Source: Paraburkholderia hiiakae (GTDB lineage Bacteria > Pseudomonadota > Gammaproteobacteria > Burkholderiales > Burkholderiaceae). From it: a DNA stretch of 64,000 bases. The notes beneath the pieces are model-generated. The model was not told the origin of the DNA. It searched no databases and was given only the letters and a program-made list of their open reading frames with translations. This document shows, one piece after another, positions 8,703-17,478 of this stretch; position 1 is the stretch's first letter; each line of letters begins with the position of its first letter. Made by a program: the position numbers and the translations under genes. The stretch spans positions 221,285-285,284 of the forward strand of contig NZ_CAJHCQ010000010.1 of NCBI RefSeq assembly GCF_904848665.1, written 5' to 3'.

Positions 8703-8999
8703 ATGAACCGCACGCATACGAGAAATCTGGTCAGGCAGGTTGCACAGGACTGCGATCCACAGGCTGCGCTGTCGCTCTACGACCAGAGCATTGCGTCGGG
8801 GCACAAACGGATCGCATTGCTGCGCTATCTGGATGCGCGCGACTTGTCCGTGCCGCTTACGCCGCAGCACCACGCCTATGCACGCGCAGTCGCGAGCGTT
8901 CTGAGCGAGCGCGACATGGAGATCATCGCGCGGGAAGCGCTACGGCGCAGCCGTGAGCGCCAAACGTTGCCCGCCCTGACCGAGACCGAGCGAAATTAG
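8703..8999 (+). CDS. Small soluble protein downstream of GcvT-like gene
   Basis: This 98-residue, mostly helical, charged protein reads MNRTHTRNLVRQVAQDCDPQ and ends LPALTETERN. There is no signal peptide, membrane span or known motif. It lies 71 bases downstream of the GcvT-like gene on the same strand and probably shares its transcript. Its register and codon use look coding; an upstream extension of that frame overlaps the GcvT-like gene and is unlikely. Function unknown. Confidence 0.6.
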   Translation: MNRTHTRNLVRQVAQDCDPQAALSLYDQSIASGHKRIALLRYLDARDLSVPLTPQHHAYARAVASVLSERDMEIIAREALRRSRERQTLPALTETERN

Positions 9000-9066
9000 A
9001 ATTGGGGGGCGAGGCAATCGAGCGCTCGATGGTGGCGCACGACGTGCGCACGCGACCGGGCGGTCG

Positions 9067-9387
9067 TTACGCAACTCGCCGCAAGCCCATCGCCGGCCGT
9101 TCGCAGGACGGCGGGAAGACCCGCCAGAAGCCATCGTCGTGCCGGAAGAAGAAGAGCGCTCGAGGATGGGTCGGATGCAGGACCTCGACGCAGACAAACC
9201 GCTTGTTGCCGACCGCCGTGCGGCCGAACTGCGTCACATGCGCAGGCACGTCCGGCGTCGGCGCCAGCCACTTCTCCACCAGCCCTTGCAGACTACGGTT
9301 CCGAGTGTTCATCTCTTGCTTCCTTGCTTCCGCCCTGCCTCGTTCCAGCTCTCGCACGTCCCGCCGCCACGGCATCGCGTTGCTCAT
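9067..9387 (-). CDS. Small orphan protein, unknown function
   Basis: The 106-residue product starts MSNAMPWRRDVRELERGRAE, with a basic N-terminal helix, then LVEKWLAPTPDVPAHVTQFG and a compact C-terminal segment of beta-like sequence (NKRFVCVEV, ALFFFRHDDGFWRVFPP). The pattern of one aromatic-rich strand pair is typical of small orphan proteins of Burkholderia genomes; I do not recognise a named domain. Its ATG overlaps the TGA of the upstream broken gene (9384-9789), implying the two were one translationally coupled unit. Function unknown. Confidence 0.55.
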   Translation of the reverse strand: MSNAMPWRRDVRELERGRAEARKQEMNTRNRSLQGLVEKWLAPTPDVPAHVTQFGRTAVGNKRFVCVEVLHPTHPRALFFFRHDDGFWRVFPPSCERPAMGLRRVA

Positions 9388-9789
9388 GCCACCGCCCTGA
9401 CGAGTTCTTCGGATAGCCCGAACTCGCGCGCGATCGTCAGGAGCCGCTCGCGCCACTCCCATCTGCCGAACACGTCGTGGACATTCTGTGGATAACTGAG
9501 CAGTTCGACCGCGTCGGCGTCGTAGACGTTGATTCGCGCGCGAAGCACAGCCCGGCGCAGCGCGGCGACGCCTACGTCCATGTACGCGGGTATCGCGTCC
9601 AGCGACTGTTTGCCGATATAGCGCACAGGCACGCTTCGATCGAATGCAATCGGAAGGCTTGATGAAGCTGCCGACAGGACAACCACCGCAGTAGCCGCGA
9701 TAAGCGCCGCCACCACGTGGCAACAGCGCCGCGCGGTCGTGGCAGAAGAGATGCGCCACTGCCTGGTCGAAGATCTGTTGAGAAGTCAG
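9384..9789 (-). pseudogene. Frameshifted small gene of unknown family
   Basis: Two overlapping minus-strand frames read as halves of one protein. The upstream frame gives SQQIFDQAVAHLFCHDRAAL, then GGAYRGYCGGCPVGSFIKPS. The downstream frame gives FDRSVPVRYIGKQSLDAIPA, then AALRRAVLRARINVYDA and FGLSEELVRAVA. A single-base slip near 9635-9655 would join them into about 135 residues. The upstream half has no ATG at its expected start: CTG at 9789 precedes TSQQIF. I read this as a decaying gene, though a sequencing error or programmed slip is not excluded. The stop overlaps the ATG of 9067-9387. Function unknown. Confidence 0.5.
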
Positions 9790-10172
9790 AAGTCACGGCA
9801 TTTCATGATGCTGCTCCACCAAGCCTTACACTGATTCGTGTCTCCAGTATGGCCGGTTCACAGCGCCATGAAATCCGCCAGAGGGGGCTCCTCCTTTTGG
9901 GGTATCCGGAGCGGTCATCGCGACAAGCGCCCGGCGGCGAAATGCGTCAGTTAGGCCGCCTTTCACGCCTTTCCCGCAAGTCCTCACCCGTAATCCGCGA
10001 TGTTTCCGCCTCTTGTCGGACGACTCGAGCACTTCGAGCGACATGGGGTATTCGTGCTTTTCACGCATTTTCTGGCGGTAACGGCCTGAGAAGCCGCTTG
10101 TAGCAAGGCTGAGCGGCCTCAGACACTTTTGCAACTTGACGTATTTTCAACTCAATGATTTGAATCGGAAGT
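9790..10172. other. Intergenic segment without supported gene
   Basis: This stretch of about 380 bases lies between the broken gene and the 3' end of xdhC. A minus-strand frame of 102 residues (9826-10134) is open but has basic, low-complexity translation and no neighbour logic. I see no terminator with a T-run, no repeat family and no RNA gene. Confidence 0.35.
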
Positions 10173-11174
10173 TCAAACGATAGCTTTGCCCGCCTCCACG
10201 TCGAGGAGTCCACCCACTGGGACACGGTTGCGCCGTGCCGTCAAATCCGCGACGATCGACAATGCGATCTCGGGCGGCGTGCTGCCGCCGAGAAATATTC
10301 CTACCGGTGCGCGCAGCGCGTCGAGCGCCGAGCCCGTCACGCCAAACAGTTGCAGCCGCTCGCGGCGCGCCGCGCTGTTGCGCCGCGAGCCGATCGCGCC
10401 CACGAAAAACGCCGGCGTCATCAGCGCTTCCATCAAGGCAAGGTCGTCGAGCTTGGGGTCGTGGGTCAGCGCGATCACGGCCATGCGCGCATCTGGGCGC
10501 ATGGCAAGCACCGTATCGTCGGGCATCGTGCGCACGCAAGCGACGCCCGGCACACGCCAGTCGTCGAGGTAGTGCTCGCGCGGGTCGCACACCGTCACCG
10601 CGTAGCCGAGCGGCAACGCCATCAATGCCACGTATTCGCTCAATTGCCCGGCGCCAATCAGCAACAGACGCCACGCAGGACCATGCACCGTCGCGAGCCG
10701 CTCACCGTCGAAGCTGAATGCGTCGGCATCTGTATGCGCATGGACACGTGCCAGCGTCACCGCGCCACTGCGCATGTCGAGCGTGCGCCGCATCAATTGC
10801 CCGTCGCACAGCGAGCCAAGCAGCGAATCGAGTCCACTGTGCGCGCCCAGCGTTTCGCACGCGAGCCGCATGGTGCCGCCGCAAGGCAGGCCGAAGCGAT
10901 GCGCTTCGTCGGCGCTCAATCCGTATTCGACCGTCGATGGCCGCATCGAAGGCGGCCCTTGCGAAAGCAGACGGTCGACGAGATCGTCTTCGATGCAGCC
11001 GCCCGAGACCGAGCCCGCCATGCGGCCGTCCTCGCGCAGCGCCAGCATCGAACCGAGCGGACGCGGCGACGAGCCCCACGTGCGCACGACCGTATAGAGC
11101 CACGCGCTGCTGCCCGCCGCGACCCAGCGCGCCGCCGCTTCAAACACTTCACGATCCGCGTCCTGCATGTTCAC
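10173..11174 (-). CDS. XdhC/CoxI-family molybdenum cofactor maturation protein
   Basis: XdhC-like proteins bind and sulfurate molybdenum cofactor and insert it into xanthine-dehydrogenase-type hydroxylases. This 333-residue protein has the N-terminal XdhC/CoxI domain (VVRTWGSSPRPLGSMLALRE, then GSVSGGCIEDDLV) and a C-terminal Rossmann domain (WRLLLIGAGQLSEYVALMAL; ALTHDPKLDDLALMEAL; FVGAIGSRRNSAARRERL; PVGIFLGGSTPPEIALSI). It lies 58 bases downstream of the cytochrome/molybdenum fusion gene in the nicC-nicA operon, so its client is almost certainly the nicotinate hydroxylase. Length and domain order are normal for the family. Confidence 0.9.
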   Translation of the reverse strand: MNMQDADREVFEAAARWVAAGSSAWLYTVVRTWGSSPRPLGSMLALREDGRMAGSVSGGCIEDDLVDRLLSQGPPSMRPSTVEYGLSADEAHRFGLPCGGTMRLACETLGAHSGLDSLLGSLCDGQLMRRTLDMRSGAVTLARVHAHTDADAFSFDGERLATVHGPAWRLLLIGAGQLSEYVALMALPLGYAVTVCDPREHYLDDWRVPGVACVRTMPDDTVLAMRPDARMAVIALTHDPKLDDLALMEALMTPAFFVGAIGSRRNSAARRERLQLFGVTGSALDALRAPVGIFLGGSTPPEIALSIVADLTARRNRVPVGGLLDVEAGKAIV

Positions 11175-11232
11175 GTTCGGCCTCCTTGCCGCTGTGGTCC
11201 GGCTAGCGCATCACGTCCGGGCCGGCAAGCGC

Positions 11233-13683
11233 TCAATGCGTCTGCGCGCGCAGGCGCGCAGACGCCGCGGCGAGATCGCGCCATGCCGGCTGCCCCGGTG
11301 CATAGCGCGCACGAATGTAGCCCGCGAGTTCGGCCATCTGTTGATCGTCGAAACTGTCCTTGAATCCCGGCATATAACCGAGCCCCTCGGTGGCCGGCTG
11401 GTCGATGCCGTGCATCAGCACATGCAGCAGATTGTCGGGGCTCGCCTGGCTCACGCTCGTATTCAGTCCCATGAGCGGCCGCACGCCAAGATGCCCGACA
11501 CCGCCCGATTCCGCATGGCACACCGCGCAGGCCGCTTCGAACATGCGCTGGCCGTTCTGGAAGCCGAACGCCGTGAGGGTCTCGGCAGGCGCGCCCGCTG
11601 CCCGTTGCGCCGCCGCCTGCGCGGCGCTGGCCGCATCGACGGGCGGCGAGAGCGAGGCGATGTAATGGGCGATCGCGCGCACGTCCGATTCGGGCAATTC
11701 CGAGAGCCCCGCGACAACGGGGGCCATCGGCCCTGCGGCCACGCCGTGCTCTGCAGAAAAGCCTGTACGCAGGTAGCTGAACAACGCGTCTTCGCTCCAC
11801 GGCACAGGCGCGCCTTGCTGCTTGTCGCGCGCAGCGATCAGCGAGGGCGCGTCCCAGCCCTCGGCGTTCCCGCCCGTGAGATAAGCGAAGCCGCCCTTCT
11901 CCGCGCCAAGTGCGTTGCGCGGTGTATGGCAAGCGCCGCAATGGCCCGCGCCATCGACGAGATATTTGCCGCGATTCCACTGCGCCGACTGTTGCGGGTT
12001 GGGCTGGTATTGCGCCTCATCGTGGAAGAGCCAGTTCCAGCCCGCCACGAGACGGCGCTGGTTCATCGGGAACGGCAGGCGTGTTTGCGGCGCGGCCTGC
12101 TTGACCGCGGGCTGCGACATGAGCCACGCGTAGAGCGCCGTCATGTCGGCGTCGCTCATGCGCGCGAACGCGGTATACGGGAACGCCGGATAGAGATGGC
12201 GGCCGTCGCGCGCGATGCCGTGACGCATCGCGCGCGCGAAGGCCTCGTAGGTCCACGCGCCGATGCCGGTTTCACGATCCGGCGTGATATTGGTGGACCA
12301 GACCGTGCCGAACGGCGTCTCCAGTGCGAAGCCGCCCGCGTTCGTCCGACCGCCGGGCGCGGTATGGCACACGGCGCAATCGCCCGCGAGCGCGACCTGA
12401 CGTCCGCGCTCGAGCATCGCCGCGCTCCACATCGAGGCGTCCGGGCCCGCGCCCGCGGGCAGCGGCGCGATGGGCGCGGGGCCGGGCAGCATCGAGCAGG
12501 CAAGGCCGATCAGGCCGCCCGCCACGCCGCCCATGCCGCCGCCAGCCAGCCAGCGTTTCCAGCGCGACGGGCGGCGCACGGCGGCGGGCGCTTCGAGGGC
12601 GACCGCCGGGCCCGCTTCGGCGAGCGTGCGGCGGATGGTGTCGGCGTCGAACGGCGGCGCGCGAAACCGCACACCGGTGGCGTCGTAGAGCGCGTTGGCA
12701 ATTGCGGCGGCGGCGGGCGCGGCGGCCTGGTCGATGCGCGCGTCGTCGTCGGCACTTCGATGAATTACTTCGTTATCCGTAGCGTTCGACGGCGCGACGA
12801 TATCGTGCGCGATCGATGCATGCTGCGCCGAATCTCTGCCCGGCTCGTCGTAGTTGGCCCGAGCGATGCGGCGCGTGCCTGTCGCGCGCGCGATCGCCTC
12901 CTCGATTTGCCATGCGGGCATGCCTGCGAGCACGGCCGCATTTGGCGTGCCTTCGCCCTGCCCCGCCACCACGCGCCGCACGGCGATATCGCCGGTCTTG
13001 CGGTTGACGTCCAGGTCGACGACCCACGCGGACCAGCTTGCCGCCTGCGCCGCGGCTTGCGCTTGCGCGTAGTCGAGCATCGGCGTCGAAGCCGCGTTCG
13101 CAGGCGTGTCATGCCGCGCGCTCGAACCGTCGAACGCAAAGCCGCGCCCCCGCGCCCACGGCGAAGCCGGCTCGCTCGCGACGGGCGGCGTCACGCCCCA
13201 CGCCGCGCGCTCGCTCACCATGCGAATCACTTCGCGCGCACCCGCGTCGCGCGCCGCGTCGAGATGATCGAGACGTAGCGCAACCGGATCGCGATGCGCC
13301 TCGTGCGCGATCTCGTCGATGAACGACTCGCGCGCGAAGGTGTGCGCCTGCAGGGGAATTGCCTGCGCGGGATCGTCGACGGCGACGCTCGCCTGCGCAT
13401 GGCGATAGAGCAGCGGCGGCACGGACAGCGGCGAAGGAGTCGAAGCCGCCGCGCCCGAATGTCCGTCGATGCGCGCGCGGTAATGCCATGTTTTCATGAT
13501 GCCGTCCGGCGCGAAGCTCGCAGCAACGGCGAGTTGCGCATCGGCATCGAGACCCCGTGCAGGCCACGCGTACTGCGCACGGCGTCGCGCACCCGGTGCG
13601 CTTTCGTCGTCGCCGTCCTGCGCGGTCAGCGCATGCGCATCGTCTTCATGCTGGCGCCATGTCTGCGGATCGTGCTCACTCAT
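11233..13683 (-). CDS. Tri-haem cytochrome c fused to half a molybdenum-hydroxylase domain (NicB-like electron-transfer part)
   Basis: This 816-residue protein equals the C-terminal part of Pseudomonas NicB, split into its own gene. Residues 1-360 match the second half of a xanthine-dehydrogenase-type Mo subunit (FIDEIAHEAHRDPVALRLDH at 121-140, SWSAWVVDLDVNRKTGDI near 216, ANALYDATGVRFRAPPFD near 329). It lacks the first Mo-binding half and the GAGES glutamate motif. A hydrophobic anchor follows at about 379-398. Three class I cytochrome c domains come next, each with CXXCH (CAVCH at 436-440, then CGACH and CAVCH). It should pass electrons from the NicA Fe-S centres to the respiratory chain in the membrane. 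The start is 6 bases after the nicA stop. The residual Mo half is probably structural rather than catalytic. Confidence 0.88.
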   Translation of the reverse strand: MSEHDPQTWRQHEDDAHALTAQDGDDESAPGARRRAQYAWPARGLDADAQLAVAASFAPDGIMKTWHYRARIDGHSGAAASTPSPLSVPPLLYRHAQASVAVDDPAQAIPLQAHTFARESFIDEIAHEAHRDPVALRLDHLDAARDAGAREVIRMVSERAAWGVTPPVASEPASPWARGRGFAFDGSSARHDTPANAASTPMLDYAQAQAAAQAASWSAWVVDLDVNRKTGDIAVRRVVAGQGEGTPNAAVLAGMPAWQIEEAIARATGTRRIARANYDEPGRDSAQHASIAHDIVAPSNATDNEVIHRSADDDARIDQAAAPAAAAIANALYDATGVRFRAPPFDADTIRRTLAEAGPAVALEAPAAVRRPSRWKRWLAGGGMGGVAGGLIGLACSMLPGPAPIAPLPAGAGPDASMWSAAMLERGRQVALAGDCAVCHTAPGGRTNAGGFALETPFGTVWSTNITPDRETGIGAWTYEAFARAMRHGIARDGRHLYPAFPYTAFARMSDADMTALYAWLMSQPAVKQAAPQTRLPFPMNQRRLVAGWNWLFHDEAQYQPNPQQSAQWNRGKYLVDGAGHCGACHTPRNALGAEKGGFAYLTGGNAEGWDAPSLIAARDKQQGAPVPWSEDALFSYLRTGFSAEHGVAAGPMAPVVAGLSELPESDVRAIAHYIASLSPPVDAASAAQAAAQRAAGAPAETLTAFGFQNGQRMFEAACAVCHAESGGVGHLGVRPLMGLNTSVSQASPDNLLHVLMHGIDQPATEGLGYMPGFKDSFDDQQMAELAGYIRARYAPGQPAWRDLAAASARLRAQTH

Positions 13684-13689
13684 CGCGCC

Positions 13690-14193
13690 TCAGTTCCCTT
13701 GTTCCTGTTGCAGATACAGCGCCGCGCGCTTCACCGCGCGCACGATCTCCAGGTGCGTGCCGCAACGGCACAGATTGAAACGCAGCGCGTCGCGGATCGC
13801 CTCTTCGTCGGGCGTGGGATTGCGCGCGAGCAGCGCCGCCGCGCTCATGATCATGCCGTTCAGGCAATAGCCGCATTGCGCGGCCTGCTCGTCGATGAAC
13901 GCGCGCTGCACCGGATGCAGTGCATCGAGCGTGCCGAGCCCTTCGAGCGTCGTCACTTCGCGCTCGCGTGCCGCCCCCGCCGGCACCACGCACGAGCGCG
14001 TGGCCTGGCCGTCGACCAGCACCGTGCAGGCGCCGCATTGGCCGAGTCCGCAGCCGTATTTGGGGCCATTGAGCTCACAGTCGTTGCGCAGGATGTAGAG
14101 GAGCGGTGTGTCGGGCGTGGCGCCCTCGATGGTGCGCGTCGTGCCGTTCACGCTGAGCGTGAGCGGCCCCGCGGGGGAACCGGAATGCAACAT
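13690..14193 (-). CDS. nicA: Nicotinate hydroxylase small [2Fe-2S] subunit NicA
   Basis: NicA carries two [2Fe-2S] clusters that shuttle electrons from the molybdenum site during hydroxylation of nicotinate to 6-hydroxynicotinate. The 167-residue product shows the plant-type cluster (ILRNDCELNGPKYGCGLGQC followed by GAC and a later RSC) and the helical-domain cluster (QAAQCGYCLNGM and NLCRCGTHLEIVRAV). I use ATG 14193 (MLHSGSPAGP), which matches family length; the open frame extends 32 residues further upstream without support. It lies between nicC (130 bases upstream) and the cytochrome fusion (6 bases downstream), so it is in one operon with both. Confidence 0.93.
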   Translation of the reverse strand: MLHSGSPAGPLTLSVNGTTRTIEGATPDTPLLYILRNDCELNGPKYGCGLGQCGACTVLVDGQATRSCVVPAGAAREREVTTLEGLGTLDALHPVQRAFIDEQAAQCGYCLNGMIMSAAALLARNPTPDEEAIRDALRFNLCRCGTHLEIVRAVKRAALYLQQEQGN

Positions 14194-14322
14194 GGACTGA
14201 CTCGAAATTAGGGTAAGCACAGGCTGCGCGGATGCCGTTCCGCAGCCCCGGCGGCGCGCCGCGTGATCTTCACACACGACGCGCCGCAAAGGAGCTTATA
14301 ACCCGCCGAAAATCGGCGCGCT

Positions 14323-15507
14323 TCAGCCCGCTGCGCTCAGCGCTTCCTGGCTTGCGTCCTGTTTTGCGCCAGCCTCTTGCGGCGCAACCAGCGGCACGTT
14401 GAACACGTCGTAGGCGAACACCCACGCCGGGTCTTCGTTCGTGCGCAGCCACGTGTTGTTGTGCGAGACCAGTTGCACCTTCGACGCGCGCGCCGCGCGG
14501 TTCGCCTCGTACAGCGCGAACGCGCCCGTGTAGTCGGTCGTGCCCACCTCGTCGAAGCAGCGCGTGAGCATGGCCGCGTCTTCGATCGCCATGGCCGCGC
14601 CCTGCGCCATGTGCGGCTTCATCGGATGGCAGGCGTCGCCGAGCAGCACCAGGCGGCCGCGGCTCCAGAGCGGCAGCGGATCGCGCTCCAGCAGCGGCCA
14701 CTTGGTGATGGACGGCGAAACGTCGATCAGGTTCAGCACGTCCGGGTGATAGCCCTCGAACGCCTCGCGCATTTCCTCGCGGCTGCTTTCCATCATCGAA
14801 ACGCCCGTGGGCCATTCGGCCTGCGGCACGCCCGTGACGTAGTAATACTCGTCGCGCTTCTCGGTCACGTAGTAGACCATCATGTGACGGTCCTGCGACC
14901 ACCACTTCACGCACATGTCATACGGGTGATTGCCGAGCAGCGAGGCCGGAAACACGGCGCGATGCGCGACATAGCCCGTATAACGCGGCGGCTCCGCGCC
15001 CAGCAGATGCTCGCGAATCTTCGAGTTCACGCCGTCCGCGCCGATCACGATGCCGGCCACTTCCACGCTGCCGTCCGTGAACGTGAGGCGCACTTCGCTG
15101 CCGGTGTCCTCGACCGACTGCAGGCACTTGCCGAACGCGATGGTGCCCGGCGCGACGGCGTCGGTCATCAGCTTGTGGAAGTCGCCGCGATGCACGGTCA
15201 GGTAGCTCGCGCCGTAGGTCTTGAGGGCGTAGTCGCCGAGCGGAATCTGCGAGATCGCCTCCGCTGTCTGCCAGTCGCGGCTGTACCAGTAATCGGGGTG
15301 CGAGCCCATGGTATTGAGCGCGTCCTCGCAACCGATGCGCCGCATGATCTTCATGACGTTCGGACCGAGGTGGATGCCCGCGCCGAGGCGCGAGAACGCG
15401 GGCGCCTGCTCGTAGAGGCGGACGTCGTGGCCGCGGCGCTGCATCAGCGCGGCAGCCGCCACACCGCCAAGACCAGCGCCGATGATGGCGATACGGGGTT
15501 TGCTCAT
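14323..15507 (-). CDS. nicC: 6-hydroxynicotinate 3-monooxygenase NicC
   Basis: NicC is an FAD- and NADH-dependent aromatic hydroxylase that decarboxylates and hydroxylates 6-hydroxynicotinate to 2,5-dihydroxypyridine. The 394-residue protein has the FAD GXGXXG motif at residues 10-15 (GAGLGG), the conserved GAGIHLGPN with an active-site His at 46, a VIGADGVNSKIR NAD(P)H/FAD block, DRHMMVYYV and RDEYYYVTG of the NicC pocket, and the second FAD motif LVLLGDACHPMKPHMAQGA. It is first in the left-going nic operon; its promoter faces nicE across a 296-base region with candidate NicR sites. Length agrees with characterised NicC (about 382). Confidence 0.95.
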   Translation of the reverse strand: MSKPRIAIIGAGLGGVAAAALMQRRGHDVRLYEQAPAFSRLGAGIHLGPNVMKIMRRIGCEDALNTMGSHPDYWYSRDWQTAEAISQIPLGDYALKTYGASYLTVHRGDFHKLMTDAVAPGTIAFGKCLQSVEDTGSEVRLTFTDGSVEVAGIVIGADGVNSKIREHLLGAEPPRYTGYVAHRAVFPASLLGNHPYDMCVKWWSQDRHMMVYYVTEKRDEYYYVTGVPQAEWPTGVSMMESSREEMREAFEGYHPDVLNLIDVSPSITKWPLLERDPLPLWSRGRLVLLGDACHPMKPHMAQGAAMAIEDAAMLTRCFDEVGTTDYTGAFALYEANRAARASKVQLVSHNNTWLRTNEDPAWVFAYDVFNVPLVAPQEAGAKQDASQEALSAAG

Positions 15508-15803
15508 GGGTTCTCCAGGTCGTGCGCCCGCGCCGCATGGTGCGCCGCCGGGCCAGGTTGAGTACGAATCGGTGCGAAGTGAAATGTAGCGTACACATTA
15601 GAAAATAAATCAGCAAGCACAAACTTTCCCTGGCCACCTTCGGCACTAACCCGCAAAAATTCACCTATATATGAAGCGACGCGTTTGAACAGATTATTTT
15701 CCCCGTTGCACATTTAAAACGTACACGCTAGAGTTTGCTCAAATCTCGACGACACCTGCGAAGGCGGGCCTCGTCGCCGCCCAACCGCAATGGAGTGAGC
15801 GTC
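15508..15803. promoter_or_regulatory. nicC/nicE divergent promoter with two candidate NicR operators
   Basis: This region separates the two divergent nic operons and is AT-rich between 15587 and 15740. Two related sites frame it: TAGCGTACACATTAG at 15587-15601 and AACGTACACGCTAGA at 15718-15732. The second is a near inverse of the first, both sharing TAG, CG and a GTACAC core. Similar sequence recurs upstream of nicR and nicT. In Pseudomonas, NicR is a MarR-type repressor of the lower nicotinate pathway. Binding here is inference from recurrence at three nic promoter regions. Confidence 0.6.
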
Positions 15804-16556
15804 ATGAGCAAGACTTACCGCATCGGCCAGATCGTGCCGAGCTCGAACACCACGATGGAAACGGAAATCCCGGCGATGCTTCGCCTGCGCGAAGCGATCC
15901 GCCCGGAGCGTTTCACGTTCCATTCGAGCCGTATGCGCATGAAGAAGGTCGTGAAGGAAGAGCTCGCCGCGATGGACGGCGAATCGGACCGCTGCGCGGT
16001 CGAGCTGTCCGACGCGCGCGTCGACGTGCTCGGCTATGCGTGCCTCGTCGCGATCATGGCGATGGGCCGCGGCTATCACCGCGTCTCGCAGGCGCGCCTC
16101 GCGAAGCACACCGCTGAGAACGGCGCCGCGGCGCCGGTGCTCACGAGCGCGGGCGCGCTCGTCGACGCGCTCAAGGTGATCGGCGCGAAGCGCATCGTCG
16201 TGGTGGCGCCGTACATGAAGGCGCTCACGGAGCTCGTGGTCGACTACATCCGCCATGAAGGCTACGAAGTGCTCGACTATCGCGCACTCGAAATCCCCGA
16301 CAACCTCGACGTAGGCCGCCACGATCCCGCGCGCCTGCCCGAGATCGTCAAGACGCTGAACTACGCCGACGCCGACGCCATCGTGCTCTCGGCCTGCGTG
16401 CAGATGCCTTCGCTGCCCGCTGTCGCCAAGGTCGAGGCAATGACCGGCAAGCCCGTCATCACCGCCGCGATCGCCACCACCTACGCGATGCTGCGCGAGC
16501 TCGATCTCGAGCCGATCGTGCCGGGCGCGGGCGCGCTGCTCTCGGGCGCGTATTGA
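15804..16556 (+). CDS. nicE: Maleate isomerase NicE
   Basis: NicE isomerises maleate to fumarate, the last step of nicotinate breakdown, using two cysteines of the Asp/Glu racemase superfamily. In this 250-residue protein they are Cys80 (GYACLVAIMAMG) and Cys198 (LSACVQMPS). The N-terminus RIGQIVPSSNTTMETEIPAM and RMRMKKVVKEEL are typical of maleate isomerases. ATG 15804 is preceded by GGAGTGAG; upstream extension of the frame to 15735 would run into the operator region. It opens the right-going nic operon and lies 43 bases before nicD. Confidence 0.95.
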   Translation: MSKTYRIGQIVPSSNTTMETEIPAMLRLREAIRPERFTFHSSRMRMKKVVKEELAAMDGESDRCAVELSDARVDVLGYACLVAIMAMGRGYHRVSQARLAKHTAENGAAAPVLTSAGALVDALKVIGAKRIVVVAPYMKALTELVVDYIRHEGYEVLDYRALEIPDNLDVGRHDPARLPEIVKTLNYADADAIVLSACVQMPSLPAVAKVEAMTGKPVITAAIATTYAMLRELDLEPIVPGAGALLSGAY

Positions 16557-16599
16557 CTAAGCCAGCGTCTTTCAATCGAGTCATTCCTCGGAGCCCAGC

Positions 16600-17454
16600 A
16601 TGCCCAGCACCTTTCTCTACGGCGCGAACGTCGCCGCCAACGGCATTCGCCAGCACTATCTGCGCTACGGCGGCGCCAGCGGCGCGCGCGCCGCTCGTGC
16701 GGCGGTCATCGTGATTCCAGGCATCACGAGCCCGGCTATCACGTGGGGCTTCGTCGGCGAGGTGTTCGGCGCCGCATTCGACACCTATGTGATCGACGTG
16801 CGTGGACGCGGCCTCTCGGAAGCGTCGGACACGCTCGACTACAGCCTCGACGCCCAGGCCGATGACATCGTCGCGCTGGCCGCCGTGCTCGGGCTCGAGC
16901 GCTACGCGCTGGTGGGTCATTCGATGGGCGCGCGCATCGCCGCACGCGCCGCTTTGCGCGCATCGCGCGGGCTCGCCTCGGTGGTGCTGGTCGATCCGCC
17001 GGTCTCGGGCCCGGGGCGCCGCGAGTATCCGGGCAAGCTGCCCTGGTATGTCGATTCGATGGCGCTCGCGCGCAAGGGCACCGACGCCGAAGGCATGCGC
17101 GCGTTCTGCCCCACGTGGACCGACGACGAGCTGCGCCTGCGCGCCGAGTGGCTGCACACCTGCGACGAGCGCGCCGTGCTCGCATCCTACGAAGGCTTCC
17201 ACACTGACGATTTTCACGCCGACGCCGCACAACTGAAGGTGCCGTCGCTGCTCGTCACGGCCGCGCGCGGCGACGTCGTGCGCGACGAGGACGTGGCCGA
17301 ACTGCAGCGCGCCACACCCGCGATGCAGCACGTGCGTGTGCCCGACGCGGGCCACATGATTCCGTGGGACAACGCGGCCGGCTTCTATGCGGCGTTCGGC
17401 AGTCTCCTCGGCGCACCGCTTGTCGTAGAAGCCACCGAAAACGCCGTCGCCTGA
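16600..17454 (+). CDS. nicD: N-formylmaleamate deformylase NicD
   Basis: NicD is an alpha/beta-hydrolase that removes formate from N-formylmaleamate to give maleamate. The 284-residue protein shows the oxyanion region VIPGITSPAITWGFV, the DVRGRGLSEAS block, the nucleophile elbow GHSMGAR with Ser108, and the catalytic His in PDAGHMIPWDN near residue 250. Spacing to nicE (43 bases) and nicX (24 bases) places it in the nic operon. It is slightly longer than the Pseudomonas enzyme because of an alanine-rich insert after residue 25. A purU gene at the left window edge could handle formyl groups, but its link to this pathway is speculation. Confidence 0.93.
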   Translation: MPSTFLYGANVAANGIRQHYLRYGGASGARAARAAVIVIPGITSPAITWGFVGEVFGAAFDTYVIDVRGRGLSEASDTLDYSLDAQADDIVALAAVLGLERYALVGHSMGARIAARAALRASRGLASVVLVDPPVSGPGRREYPGKLPWYVDSMALARKGTDAEGMRAFCPTWTDDELRLRAEWLHTCDERAVLASYEGFHTDDFHADAAQLKVPSLLVTAARGDVVRDEDVAELQRATPAMQHVRVPDAGHMIPWDNAAGFYAAFGSLLGAPLVVEATENAVA

Positions 17455-17478
17455 CGCACGCCAACCGGAGACCACACG

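Noticed and set aside
9826..10134. 102-codon minus-strand frame next to xdhC
   Set aside because: No start context, low-complexity basic translation and no homology I recognise; listed only as intergenic.
11167..13278. 703-codon plus-strand open frame opposite the cytochrome fusion gene
   Set aside because: Antisense shadow; arginine- and histidine-rich translation, while the opposite strand has three CXXCH haem sites and Mo-domain motifs.
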